Source of the DNA: Candidatus Gorgonimonas eunicellae
Lineage (GTDB): Bacteria; Pseudomonadota; Gammaproteobacteria; Pseudomonadales; Endozoicomonadaceae
Direction of reading: 5' to 3'
Assembly: GCA_929200395.1 (NCBI GenBank)
Contig: CAKMZJ010000001.1
Coordinates: 15,725 to 79,724, forward strand
DNA: 64,000 nucleotides
In this document: one piece after another, positions 44,105 to 52,598 of the stretch
Numbering within the stretch: the first letter of the stretch is position 1
How the letters are laid out: each line of letters opens with the position of its first letter
Notes under the pieces: model-generated
The model's database searches: none
Told to the model about the DNA's origin: nothing
The model's input: only the letters and a program-made list of their open reading frames with translations
Position numbers and translations under genes: made by a program

Positions 44105-46144
44105 ATGGATCTGGTATTTCTACGGAGTATAAAAAATCTAATGTTACTAAATTTAATAGCAAATTTTATATTAAGAGCATATACCTTATATTTATGCATC
44201 CTCTGCTCTAGTGCTTTTAGTTTAACACTAGGCAATTTAACACTATATTCGTCATTAAATCAGCCTCTTCAAGCTAGCATTGAAATACTCAATGCCAATA
44301 ATCTTGCTGCCAATGAGATATTACCAAATTTAGCATCTGCAGATGATTTTAAATTAGCTAATTTAGAACGGCCAAATTTTTTATCTGACATCAAGTGCGA
44401 GATAATAGAGAATAATAAAAATAATAAAGTTATTTTTATCTCAACAGCTAATCCTATTCAGCATCCTAGCATAGAATTATTAATAGAGATACACTGGCCG
44501 GAAGGTAGAATGCTAAAGGAGTATTCTCTTTTATTAACACCTTACCATACAATGCCAGCTACTAGCATAACCAAAGAAAGCCCTGCTCATAAAAAAGTTA
44601 TACAACCGCCGTTAAAAACACAAAAAACAAAGGCAACCAAGTTTGCTTTTTACCGCACAAAAAAAGGCGATACTTTATGGTCTATAGCTAGCATGGTAGC
44701 AGAAAAACGAGGAATCAGTGTACAGCAATCTATGGACTTGATTTTTAACAGTAATCCTAGTGCATTTGTTGATGGTGATAAAACTAAATTACAAGTAGAT
44801 TATAAATTAAACTTACCAGATATTAATAACAATATAAATGATAATCTAAAACCTAAGATCCCTAAAACTACTAAAACATCTGCAACTCTTAGTAAACCAA
44901 AATCTTCTAGTATAGATATTAAAAATAATAACCAAACAAGCAAAAAGGAGTTAGCCCCTCAACAAAATATGGAGATAACAACAAGCAATGCAACTACAGA
45001 CACAACAGCAGATGCATCCGTAACTGATAATATCTCAGTAAACGCTACTAATACCAGTAAAAATGCTGAATTAACAGCCACTAATTCAGTAGCACAGAAA
45101 CCAACCACAAAAAGAGATCAATTAAATAAAAGCATTATAGATGACACACCTACAAATTATGAAGTTACGCAAGAAGCTAGCTTAATTAATACTGAACAAC
45201 AAAAAAATCTAGATTCTGATGAAGAAACTACTCAGCAGAACAAAGCAACTATAAAAGAAAAATTTGCAGCAAAAAAAATAGTTTCTCCTGTAATTAAGGA
45301 TGATTCTTTTCTAAATATTTATATCCTTGTTATTATTATTTTATTAATTTGTGGTCTTGGATTTGTATTGTATCGTAAACAAAAAATATTTAAAAACAAA
45401 AAAACACAAGAATCAGATGAAAGCAATGATGAAATAATCGATGATTATTCACAGGTCGAACCTAAAAATAGTAGTACTAAAGAAGCGCAAGATAGAAATG
45501 ATATTACCCTTAACTTAACCCCTATAGAGAGAGCTGAAGAGTTTATCGCCAAAGATGAACCACATAAAGCTATACTTATATTAAATCAAGCCCTGTCAAT
45601 AAACCCTGAAGACCCCGATCTAAACTTTAAATTAACAGAGTTGTACTGCAATATCAAAGACAAAGATAATGCTAGAAAAATGATGGCGAACAGCTTGCAG
45701 TTAAACAACAGCGACTTAAACACAAAGTTAGAAGCGTTAAAAGAGCTATTTCCGAATCTATTTATTCAAAAAGCAATTGAAGACGAGGATAGCTGGGGTA
45801 TAGATAATATAGATTCTAATATAGATGATATGTCAAATGAAGAACAAGAGATGATATCCGATATATCTAGGTCGTCAGAAACAACAGACGACTTATCATT
45901 TTTAGAAGATTCTGAATTATCAGCAGAATCTACAGTAGATGAAATATTTAAAGATCCTGATACAAACAGTGAGTCTCCTAAACACGATAACTTTAAACCG
46001 CAAAATAGTAAACTAGATTTAGCTAAAGGCTACATCGATATAGGAGATAACGATGAAGCTATAAAACTTCTAAACGAGATCATAACTTCTGGAACAGAAA
46101 ACGAACAACAAGAAGCACAACAGTTATTAAAAAACCTAGAATAA
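44105..46144 (+). CDS. fimV: FimV, pilus/pole-organising peptidoglycan-binding protein
   Basis: A 679-residue inner-membrane protein. The N-terminal FimV domain is clear: LTLGNLTLYSSLNQPLQASIEILN then FKLANLERP and ..HWPEGRMLKEYSLLLTP. A LysM-like domain follows (FYRTKKGDTLWSIASMVAEKRG..NPSAF, about residues 180-230), then a long Thr/Asn-rich linker, a membrane helix (about 400-420, FLNIYILVIIILLICGLGFVLY), an acidic cytoplasmic region with TPR units (AEEFIAKDEPHKAILILNQALSINPEDPDLN) and the C-terminal FimV motif LDLAKGYIDIGDNDEAIKLL. FimV supports pilus assembly, polar organisation and cAMP signalling in Pseudomonas. A second ATG at 44141 would give a more standard signal peptide. Confidence 0.95.
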   Translation: MDLVFLRSIKNLMLLNLIANFILRAYTLYLCILCSSAFSLTLGNLTLYSSLNQPLQASIEILNANNLAANEILPNLASADDFKLANLERPNFLSDIKCEIIENNKNNKVIFISTANPIQHPSIELLIEIHWPEGRMLKEYSLLLTPYHTMPATSITKESPAHKKVIQPPLKTQKTKATKFAFYRTKKGDTLWSIASMVAEKRGISVQQSMDLIFNSNPSAFVDGDKTKLQVDYKLNLPDINNNINDNLKPKIPKTTKTSATLSKPKSSSIDIKNNNQTSKKELAPQQNMEITTSNATTDTTADASVTDNISVNATNTSKNAELTATNSVAQKPTTKRDQLNKSIIDDTPTNYEVTQEASLINTEQQKNLDSDEETTQQNKATIKEKFAAKKIVSPVIKDDSFLNIYILVIIILLICGLGFVLYRKQKIFKNKKTQESDESNDEIIDDYSQVEPKNSSTKEAQDRNDITLNLTPIERAEEFIAKDEPHKAILILNQALSINPEDPDLNFKLTELYCNIKDKDNARKMMANSLQLNNSDLNTKLEALKELFPNLFIQKAIEDEDSWGIDNIDSNIDDMSNEEQEMISDISRSSETTDDLSFLEDSELSAESTVDEIFKDPDTNSESPKHDNFKPQNSKLDLAKGYIDIGDNDEAIKLLNEIITSGTENEQQEAQQLLKNLE

Positions 46145-46531
46145 AACAACCCTAATTAAATGTATTAAAGTTTTTAGCAAGGTAGTTTACAGCATAAATA
46201 TATAAAGTAGACGCCTTGTTTAATAAGCTAAAAGCCATTTACTGAAAAGACGTATCTTCAAATAACCAGAGCATAAAACAATTATTTAAATTTTTTATTC
46301 CCTATCTTTTAACTCTAACTTTTCTATAAACAACGCTCTACTTTTTAAGATTTAGCTATAACATTAATAACTCTTACAAAAGCACATGAAGTTTGCATAT
46401 TATAGAAATATTACCTCATAAAGCTTTTTGAGACATTACATTTAGCAAATATTTACTATAATAAAGATAATACAATCAAATATTTAATATTTATTGCTTT
46501 TGATAAATCCTATTTACAGATAAATACATAT
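46145..46531. other. Gene-free spacer with an inverted repeat-family copy
   Basis: A stretch of 387 bases between fimV and the RING-domain gene. At 46204-46262 lies an inverted copy of the family seen at 39816-39871 and 50055-50107 (shared core: CTTGTTTAATAAGC and ACGTATCTTC on this strand). The rest is AT-rich with no open frame. The RING gene has no evident ribosome site. Confidence 0.45.
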
Positions 46532-47881
46532 ATGATACCAGATACCCCAGATCCAGGCATACTTGATAACAATAATATAGAATATAGCTATATAATAGAG
46601 CATCAGCAAGATGCTACATGTGATTTAGTAAAAACATCGAACATAAATAGCTTTAATATTATAAATCATAACATGGAATTAGATAACAAAATTAAATTTA
46701 ATAATAATAAATGCTCTATATGCTTAGATACTATTAATGGACAAGATGATATTTATATTTTAGACTGTTATCATTTCTTTCATAATAAATGCACTCTCGA
46801 CTATAGAAAGGTAAATGACTCTTGTCCTACTTGTAGATTAAAATATAAAAACTTTGTTTATTATAATTCTTTAAAAGATCTTTTTTATAGTTCTATATTA
46901 CGATGTAAAAATAAAAACTGCTTTTATATAATTACATTAGAACAAGCAGAAAAATTAAATAAAATAGCTGATAATATAAACCCTGGAATACATTCAATTA
47001 GTAAAAAAAGTATTGCTAAAATAAAAAAAATTATAATAGAAGATATTAAAAACACTTTTACATATGAAGATAGCTTTACAGAAAATATCCCTTCTCTGCA
47101 AAATTTTATTAAAAAATTTAAAATTTCCCTAAAAAATGAAACATCTAACAAGTTAAATGCTTTTTTTCATGATTATTCTAAACACTATTACTGTCCATAT
47201 CCTTTATGTCATTTCTATAATCAAGAGGCTGTAGGTTTTTTAAAAAACAATCATAAAATGATTATTCCTATAATCAAGAAGATATTTATTAGTAATCTAA
47301 ATGGAAGGGAGTCAATTACTGAATGTAACTTTAATAAGTCAAGTGATAGTATTATAGCCATAGTAAACAACAATACTTTTACATATATAAATAAAAATGA
47401 CTGCATAGATGGCAATAATTTATTTTTACATATAATAAAAAATTGTATTGCAGATAGCTTGCTGTTAAAGTTAAAAATAGAAAATTCAACATTATTTAAT
47501 AATAGCAAAAATTGTTATATAAAAAATTGGGATACAGATGCAAATAAAATGAATATAGTAAATAATGGTATTGACGTATCCATTCCTATCAATTCTTTTA
47601 TTGACTATGAAAGCAATAAATTAGACAATCACAAATTTAAAACCTATATAATTGATGCTCAGATAGATTACTTAACTTTATATACCCCATTACAAAATAC
47701 AGCAACAACCAATAATCTCCCCTCAGCCCCAACTCAAGAAACTATAAATTTTCATCCGTTATGCACCCTCACAATTACAAAAGAAAGAGGTTGCGTGACA
47801 CTGTCTTATAGAATAATCGCACCATTTACAGAAACACAACTATCATGGAATTTTAGCTTGAATTTTAATACACCTAATTAA
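46532..47881 (+). CDS. RING-H2 finger protein, candidate ubiquitin ligase effector
   Basis: A 449-residue soluble protein. Residues 61-101 form a textbook RING-H2 finger: Cys61 and Cys64 (CSIC), Cys79, His81, His84, Cys87, then Cys98 and Cys101 (CPTC), that is C-x2-C-x14-C-x-H-x2-H-x2-C-x10-C-x2-C. The Ile after the first Cys, and Leu and Pro at the E2-facing positions (ILDC, CPTC), agree with an active E3. RING proteins pass ubiquitin from E2 enzymes, which bacteria lack, so a host target is implied. The remainder is unrecognised; two further Cys pairs (RCKNKNC and YYCPYPLC) might bind zinc. A membrane-protein gene follows 32 bases downstream, possibly in one transcript. Confidence 0.88.
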   Translation: MIPDTPDPGILDNNNIEYSYIIEHQQDATCDLVKTSNINSFNIINHNMELDNKIKFNNNKCSICLDTINGQDDIYILDCYHFFHNKCTLDYRKVNDSCPTCRLKYKNFVYYNSLKDLFYSSILRCKNKNCFYIITLEQAEKLNKIADNINPGIHSISKKSIAKIKKIIIEDIKNTFTYEDSFTENIPSLQNFIKKFKISLKNETSNKLNAFFHDYSKHYYCPYPLCHFYNQEAVGFLKNNHKMIIPIIKKIFISNLNGRESITECNFNKSSDSIIAIVNNNTFTYINKNDCIDGNNLFLHIIKNCIADSLLLKLKIENSTLFNNSKNCYIKNWDTDANKMNIVNNGIDVSIPINSFIDYESNKLDNHKFKTYIIDAQIDYLTLYTPLQNTATTNNLPSAPTQETINFHPLCTLTITKERGCVTLSYRIIAPFTETQLSWNFSLNFNTPN

Positions 47882-47913
47882 TTATTAGTTTCTAATCTAG
47901 ATAGATTTATCAA

Positions 47914-50028
47914 ATGAACATAATAAGAGTTTTATTATTAAGTTTAATATCGTTAATATCTTATGAACTGCACTCAATGATAGCGGTAGAAGAATATAAT
48001 ACATACACTAAAGAATACTTAAATAGTACTAACCAAAAAACAGAACAAAATGAAGATTTAATATATTTACAAAATGCTATAACACAACTAATAACACTAG
48101 AAAAAAATAATCAAGAAATTACTAATCAACAAAACCTAAAAAAAACATATAGTTCCTCTACTATCACTATAATTAATAAAGAACAAGAGCATGAAATAGA
48201 AGCAAATAATGATGAAATTAATGCACAAGATACTACTCTCCAAGATGTTAGCATGCTAGACTTAACAATTGATGAACCTAACAATCAAAGCTATATTATA
48301 AATAAAACTAATATTACAGAAAATGACAATCAAGAATTTAATATACAAGAAGTTAGTGTTCAAAAAAATAGCTCCCAAACATATAGCAGTCAAGATACAA
48401 ATATAAAAGAGTTAGATATCAATAAAAATAGCATTGAAGATCATGACAATAATGAAAAATTTTATTTACAAAAAAAAGATAGTATAGAATATACTTCTTT
48501 GCAAATTAATAAAATCAACCTCTATAAGCAGATATATCCAGAAATAGGTTTTCTATTTTCTAATGACAAACAATTAACATTATTTAAAGAAAATATTCTA
48601 GAAGAAATGATTATATTTATTTTACTGAATCAAGAAGCATCTAGTAAAAACATTGCTCACATAAATACACATCATTACATAATTAAAACAGTTGCACTTA
48701 TTATAGCAGTATTTAATAGCGTTGGGATTTTAGCGATAGGCAATAACGATAAAATAAATGCTGGAATAATTCTTTCAACTCAATATTTAACCCCATTATA
48801 CATAAGTTTAATGTACGAAATAATCAACGATATATCATATAAAAGTAAAAACGGCTATAAATATATTATAAAAAAAACAGTTAAAAATAAAAAACAATCT
48901 TTCATAATGTTTATTAAATTAGCTATTAGTATTTACTTAGCATACTTAACGTCTACTATTGATATTAGATTATCTGGAGATGGTTATATATGGATGACGT
49001 CACATTTTACAAATAACAAGAAACATTTAAATATTGCTTATTATCTAGGTTATTTTAACAAGCTAATATTATCTATGGCTATATATAGTACTATTTTTTT
49101 CTGGATAATTGAAGATATTATGTATAAAACAAGTATTGGCTATTTATTGGGTATAGCTCCTCCACCCACAAAAGATAAGAATATTTTTATAAACCAAAAA
49201 CATATTAAGCGTCTTACATACATAATAGATCCTGAAAACAGACAGATTTCTAGTCAAAGAGTATCTAATTACCTTAAAAAACATAATATTAATAATGCTT
49301 TTAGTATTGCAGGAATGCAAAATATAATAATTAATAATTATTCTAATGATAAAAGATACAACTTACTACTAAACATCTTTTCCCTTATATTTACAGGAGC
49401 TATATCAATATTTTGTAGCTTATCTTTTAAACAAGTTTTTTCTTCAAAAATAATGTTAAATAATTTTATACTAGTTACAGGAAATAATGTTAATGAAACA
49501 TTACATTTTACACTAAAAAATGGTACAACATTTATATGCAAAAACATAGAAGATTGTGTTAAAGGTATTGATTTTAATAATATACACGTAAGTAAAAATC
49601 AGACAAAAGCTATTTTAGATCTAGAACAAGAAGCTGCAGTTGCGAGCATTTTAAGTGGTATATCTATATCTAATAGTGCTGCTATTTTTGCAATCTATTT
49701 AACTTCTATTATTTTTAAAATATCGAACGATTCCTTATTAAAAAAAGCCATTAAAAATATTTACTTCAGAAAAAGTAATATTATGCCATATTTACTTTGT
49801 TGTTCTATATTACCTTCTTTGTGTTTTTATAGCATACACGTTGCATCATCTTATCCTATAATAGAAAAAAATAACTTATTATTAAAAAACATAGGAAAAA
49901 AAACAATATTGTCTGCAACGCAATCTATCACAATTACGCTAATATGTATTCATATATTAGCTAGTAGATATATTCCCATTCTTGCCGACGTACCAAGACT
50001 CATAAAATACTTAGTATGCAAAAAGTAA
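47914..50028 (+). CDS. Multi-pass membrane protein, unknown
   Basis: Not recognised. It has 704 residues. A signal-anchor-like segment is at residues 4-19. Residues 25-200 are strongly hydrophilic, rich in Asn, Gln, Glu and Thr, with loose internal repeats (NNDEINAQDTTLQDVS, DNQEFNIQEVSVQ, SSQDTNIKELDIN). From residue 230 on there are roughly eight membrane helices, at about 258-276, 285-302, 328-347, 380-398, 490-510 and three more in the C-terminal third. It follows the RING gene by 32 bases. A membrane-inserted effector acting with the RING protein is possible, but this is inference. Confidence 0.6.
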   Translation: MNIIRVLLLSLISLISYELHSMIAVEEYNTYTKEYLNSTNQKTEQNEDLIYLQNAITQLITLEKNNQEITNQQNLKKTYSSSTITIINKEQEHEIEANNDEINAQDTTLQDVSMLDLTIDEPNNQSYIINKTNITENDNQEFNIQEVSVQKNSSQTYSSQDTNIKELDINKNSIEDHDNNEKFYLQKKDSIEYTSLQINKINLYKQIYPEIGFLFSNDKQLTLFKENILEEMIIFILLNQEASSKNIAHINTHHYIIKTVALIIAVFNSVGILAIGNNDKINAGIILSTQYLTPLYISLMYEIINDISYKSKNGYKYIIKKTVKNKKQSFIMFIKLAISIYLAYLTSTIDIRLSGDGYIWMTSHFTNNKKHLNIAYYLGYFNKLILSMAIYSTIFFWIIEDIMYKTSIGYLLGIAPPPTKDKNIFINQKHIKRLTYIIDPENRQISSQRVSNYLKKHNINNAFSIAGMQNIIINNYSNDKRYNLLLNIFSLIFTGAISIFCSLSFKQVFSSKIMLNNFILVTGNNVNETLHFTLKNGTTFICKNIEDCVKGIDFNNIHVSKNQTKAILDLEQEAAVASILSGISISNSAAIFAIYLTSIIFKISNDSLLKKAIKNIYFRKSNIMPYLLCCSILPSLCFYSIHVASSYPIIEKNNLLLKNIGKKTILSATQSITITLICIHILASRYIPILADVPRLIKYLVCKK

Positions 50029-50054
50029 TTACATAGTATTATTTTATACTGGCA

Positions 50055-50107
50055 GATTCATCTTTTCGGTAAGTAATTTTTGGCTTATTAAACAAGGAAT
50101 CTACTTT
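50055..50107 (+). repeat. Copy of a small intergenic repeat family
   Basis: The core CTTTTCGGTAAGTAATTTTT followed by GGCTTATTAAACAAGG closely matches the complement of 46204-46262 and resembles 39816-39871. It lies in the short gap between two convergent genes and might help terminate both. Confidence 0.5.
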
Positions 50108-50115
50108 GACTATTT

Positions 50116-52086
50116 TTAAAAAGTAGTTTCAATTTTATAAATTTCAGATAGCTCAATAGGGATTTTAGTACAAGGATCAGTGCCGTTTTTTACATACCAT
50201 TTCTTTAACTCATCATAACTATAAAAATTGCCAGCATATTTTACAGGATCGTTACAATTAATTTTTCTACTAATAATACATTCATGTTTTTGCTGTTGGT
50301 TAATAGTTTTTATTGGTAACTCGGTATATTTTTTATTTTTGATACGCTGAAATCGTTGGTGTTGTTTCCAAGGTTCCCATTCTGCTAAGCGTTGCTTAAA
50401 CCCACTTGTTACTTTTTCTCCGATTATTGTTTCTGCTTGCTTAATCTCTCTATTGCTTAAGCTAGCTATACCAGTATAGTTTGCGTCTTCAGTTGTTATA
50501 GGTAAATGAAATATAGGTATAAGTTGTATTAATAAAGCTAAAAAGAATTCAATTTCTTCTGAAGACTTTTTACGCTTTGCTATTTCAACCGCATAAAGCT
50601 CAATATCTTCCATATAAAAATAATACTTTGCTGCAATTTGCAATTTTTTTCCTGTAAAATCATCAATGCGAGATGCTTTTTCAGCATTAACTATATATTT
50701 TAAAATTTGCAACTTAGATAAATATAATGTAGTTCTATCTACACAGTTGCTATTCGCCTCAGAGAATTGAGCTAAAGCCCTTTCTTTTAATTCGAGATCA
50801 TCATCTGTTAACATTTCTAAAATATTCATAAGTTGCTTAGCTAAAATACAAGCAGTTTTTTTATTTTTGTTGTAACTAGCAGAAGTTTTCAGATTATTTA
50901 AAAATAGGTAAACATCTTGTTTTTGCAAATCATTTAGCGTAACAATAACAGGTTTTTGATTATTTTCAGATTTTTTATACCAAAAATTAATAGCCTTTTC
51001 TAAATAATCTAATTCTATCTTTTTTGGAGTAGCATCAATAAAAACTGCTCTACCATTAGCTAGTCGATTATATCTATCAATGTGTTCTGCTGAAATACTA
51101 GTTTCTTCCAAAGTTATATTAATGGGAGAAGCGTCTTCTAGCTCAGGTAAATTTCTAATCCATTCTTCAGGAATTTCATATAACTCAGGACAGTAAACAA
51201 TTTTTATTTCACCGCCTACTATAATATCATTAGGAAAAATCTTAAAATTATTACAATTATGTATATCTAATTTGCCACCAACTTTTATTCCAGAAGATAA
51301 AGCAGTAATTTTCGAGCAATTACTAATACATAAATCACCTTTTATACTAACATCTTTAACTTGATTAACTATATGTTGATCTACCCTCGCGAGGTCTACA
51401 CTATGCAGATTTTTAGGTATTTCTTGAAATGTTATATTTTCACAATCATCTATATAAAATAATGCTTTATCTTTAATTTTAATATTTAACGGCATTAATT
51501 CAGTTGGTTTAATATCCATTATCAATATACTGCCTACAGAAAAGTCTTGTGGAAACGTTAATAATTTTGGGCATTTACGAATAGCTAAACTATCTGTTAC
51601 GATTGAATCATCAGATATTTTTGTTAATTCTGGCATATCAAAAAGATCTAAAATTCCTGTATTTATTACTCCTATGTCATCAATGTTACATGCAGAAAAC
51701 CTACTGATTTCAGATATGATTTTTAATGGTAGTTTTAGTTTATCATGATAGTTAGAGATCTTTATTCTACTAGCTTGAATAATATTAGGTAACTGAATAT
51801 TACCATTTATAAACTCCAAAGAACCTTCAACTTTTATAGGATAATTAGGAAGACTATTAGCTTGAATTCTTTCTTCAAATTCAGTTACAGACATTATTGC
51901 TGTAAAATAGCTTTTTGGCACAGCAGATATTCTTGTCGTTCTCTTGGGAAAGCTAATATCAGTTAATGAAAGAATTAAATCTGCAGGTGTAGGTAAACAG
52001 CAATCTGTTGAAACTGCTGTTACCTCGTTGCGTTCAGCATTATCTGATGCTAATATTAGATTATTGTTTTCAATTATTGGTTTCAT
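50116..52086 (-). CDS. LRR protein with NEL ubiquitin-ligase domain fused to a U-box
   Basis: A 656-residue protein with three parts. Residues 85-315 are degenerate leucine-rich repeats with the IpaH-like alternation of short strands and P/L-rich turns (CPKLLTFPQDFSV, CSKITALSSGIKVGGKLDIHNC, CPELYEIPEEW). Residues 345-585 match the NEL domain of IpaH/SspH/SlrP E3 ligases: NSNCVDRTTLYLSKLQ holds the catalytic Cys448 and Asp450 of the CxD motif, then MEDIELYAVEIAKRK, AETIIGEKVTSGFKQRLAEWEPW. Residues 602-650 look like a U-box: CIISRKINCNDPVKYAGNFYSYDELKKW then GTDPCTKIPI. NEL proteins are type III effectors in Shigella and Salmonella. A NEL joined to a U-box is, as far as I know, not described. 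No secretion signal can be read. Confidence 0.9.
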   Translation of the reverse strand: MKPIIENNNLILASDNAERNEVTAVSTDCCLPTPADLILSLTDISFPKRTTRISAVPKSYFTAIMSVTEFEERIQANSLPNYPIKVEGSLEFINGNIQLPNIIQASRIKISNYHDKLKLPLKIISEISRFSACNIDDIGVINTGILDLFDMPELTKISDDSIVTDSLAIRKCPKLLTFPQDFSVGSILIMDIKPTELMPLNIKIKDKALFYIDDCENITFQEIPKNLHSVDLARVDQHIVNQVKDVSIKGDLCISNCSKITALSSGIKVGGKLDIHNCNNFKIFPNDIIVGGEIKIVYCPELYEIPEEWIRNLPELEDASPINITLEETSISAEHIDRYNRLANGRAVFIDATPKKIELDYLEKAINFWYKKSENNQKPVIVTLNDLQKQDVYLFLNNLKTSASYNKNKKTACILAKQLMNILEMLTDDDLELKERALAQFSEANSNCVDRTTLYLSKLQILKYIVNAEKASRIDDFTGKKLQIAAKYYFYMEDIELYAVEIAKRKKSSEEIEFFLALLIQLIPIFHLPITTEDANYTGIASLSNREIKQAETIIGEKVTSGFKQRLAEWEPWKQHQRFQRIKNKKYTELPIKTINQQQKHECIISRKINCNDPVKYAGNFYSYDELKKWYVKNGTDPCTKIPIELSEIYKIETTF

Positions 52087-52447
52087 TGTTAATTTTTTTT
52101 TATCTTTTTTAAATAGTACAAATAATAAATAAATAAAATCTATTTAATAGGTAATGTTAAACCATTTTATATGATTTACTCAATACAAATATTTTTTCCA
52201 TCAAGTAAATCACCTATTTAGCGTTATGCCACAATGTATCTTGACTTGATGAGTTTTTCTGTTGCTATAATAGATCAATCAGTCATCTAAATCTTGCTGT
52301 AAAACCGCTAGTTTTTCATATGTTTTCTTTATAAAAGATATTAGATATAATTGTTGTAAAATAGTTCTATGAAAATATTTATAAATACTATTAGTTTGTA
52401 CTAATCTAACTCTAGTTTTTGTATATTCTATTTAATTAATAACTAAA
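52087..52447. other. Gene-free spacer before the F-box gene
   Basis: No open frame is visible. At its right end (52399-52467) lies one copy of a direct repeat whose partner is at 54545-54606, on the other side of the F-box gene. A partial copy of the inverted-repeat element follows from 52448. The whole gap to the F-box stop codon spans 512 bases. Confidence 0.4.
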
Positions 52448-52467
52448 TATACACGTGGCAATTGGAA
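52399..52467 (+). repeat. Direct repeat, left copy, flanking the F-box gene
   Basis: The segment TTTTTGTATATTCTATTTAA followed by TTAATAACTAAATATAC resembles 54545-54606 (TTCTTGTATGCTCTATTTCA, TTAATAACTAAATAGAG) with most positions identical and the same orientation. The two copies lie about 2.1 kb apart and enclose the F-box gene. Confidence 0.55.
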
Positions 52468-52570
52468 ATAATGGTTGTCAACAAGTAATTATAAGTTTTT
52501 AGCTAAGGCAGTGTTTCCTAGGTTTAGTATCTACTAAACTTAGGAATATTAACGCAGGATAAAGTTATAG
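52448..52570 (+). repeat. Partial copy of the inverted-repeat element
   Basis: The left end TATACACGTGGCAATTGG and the core GTAATTATAAGTTTTTAGC then TAAGGCAGTGTTTC match 31341-31420. Sequence like AACGCAGGATAAAG follows as in 31454-31468, then the similarity stops before the F-box gene. The right end is missing. Confidence 0.65.
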
Positions 52571-52598
52571 GAACATTTATTGAAAGAGAGTTTTGTTA

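Noticed and set aside
46532-47881. RING-between-RING (RBR) ligase reading of the RING protein, using the later Cys pairs
   Set aside because: Only two isolated Cys pairs follow the RING finger; the IBR and second RING ligand patterns are not complete.
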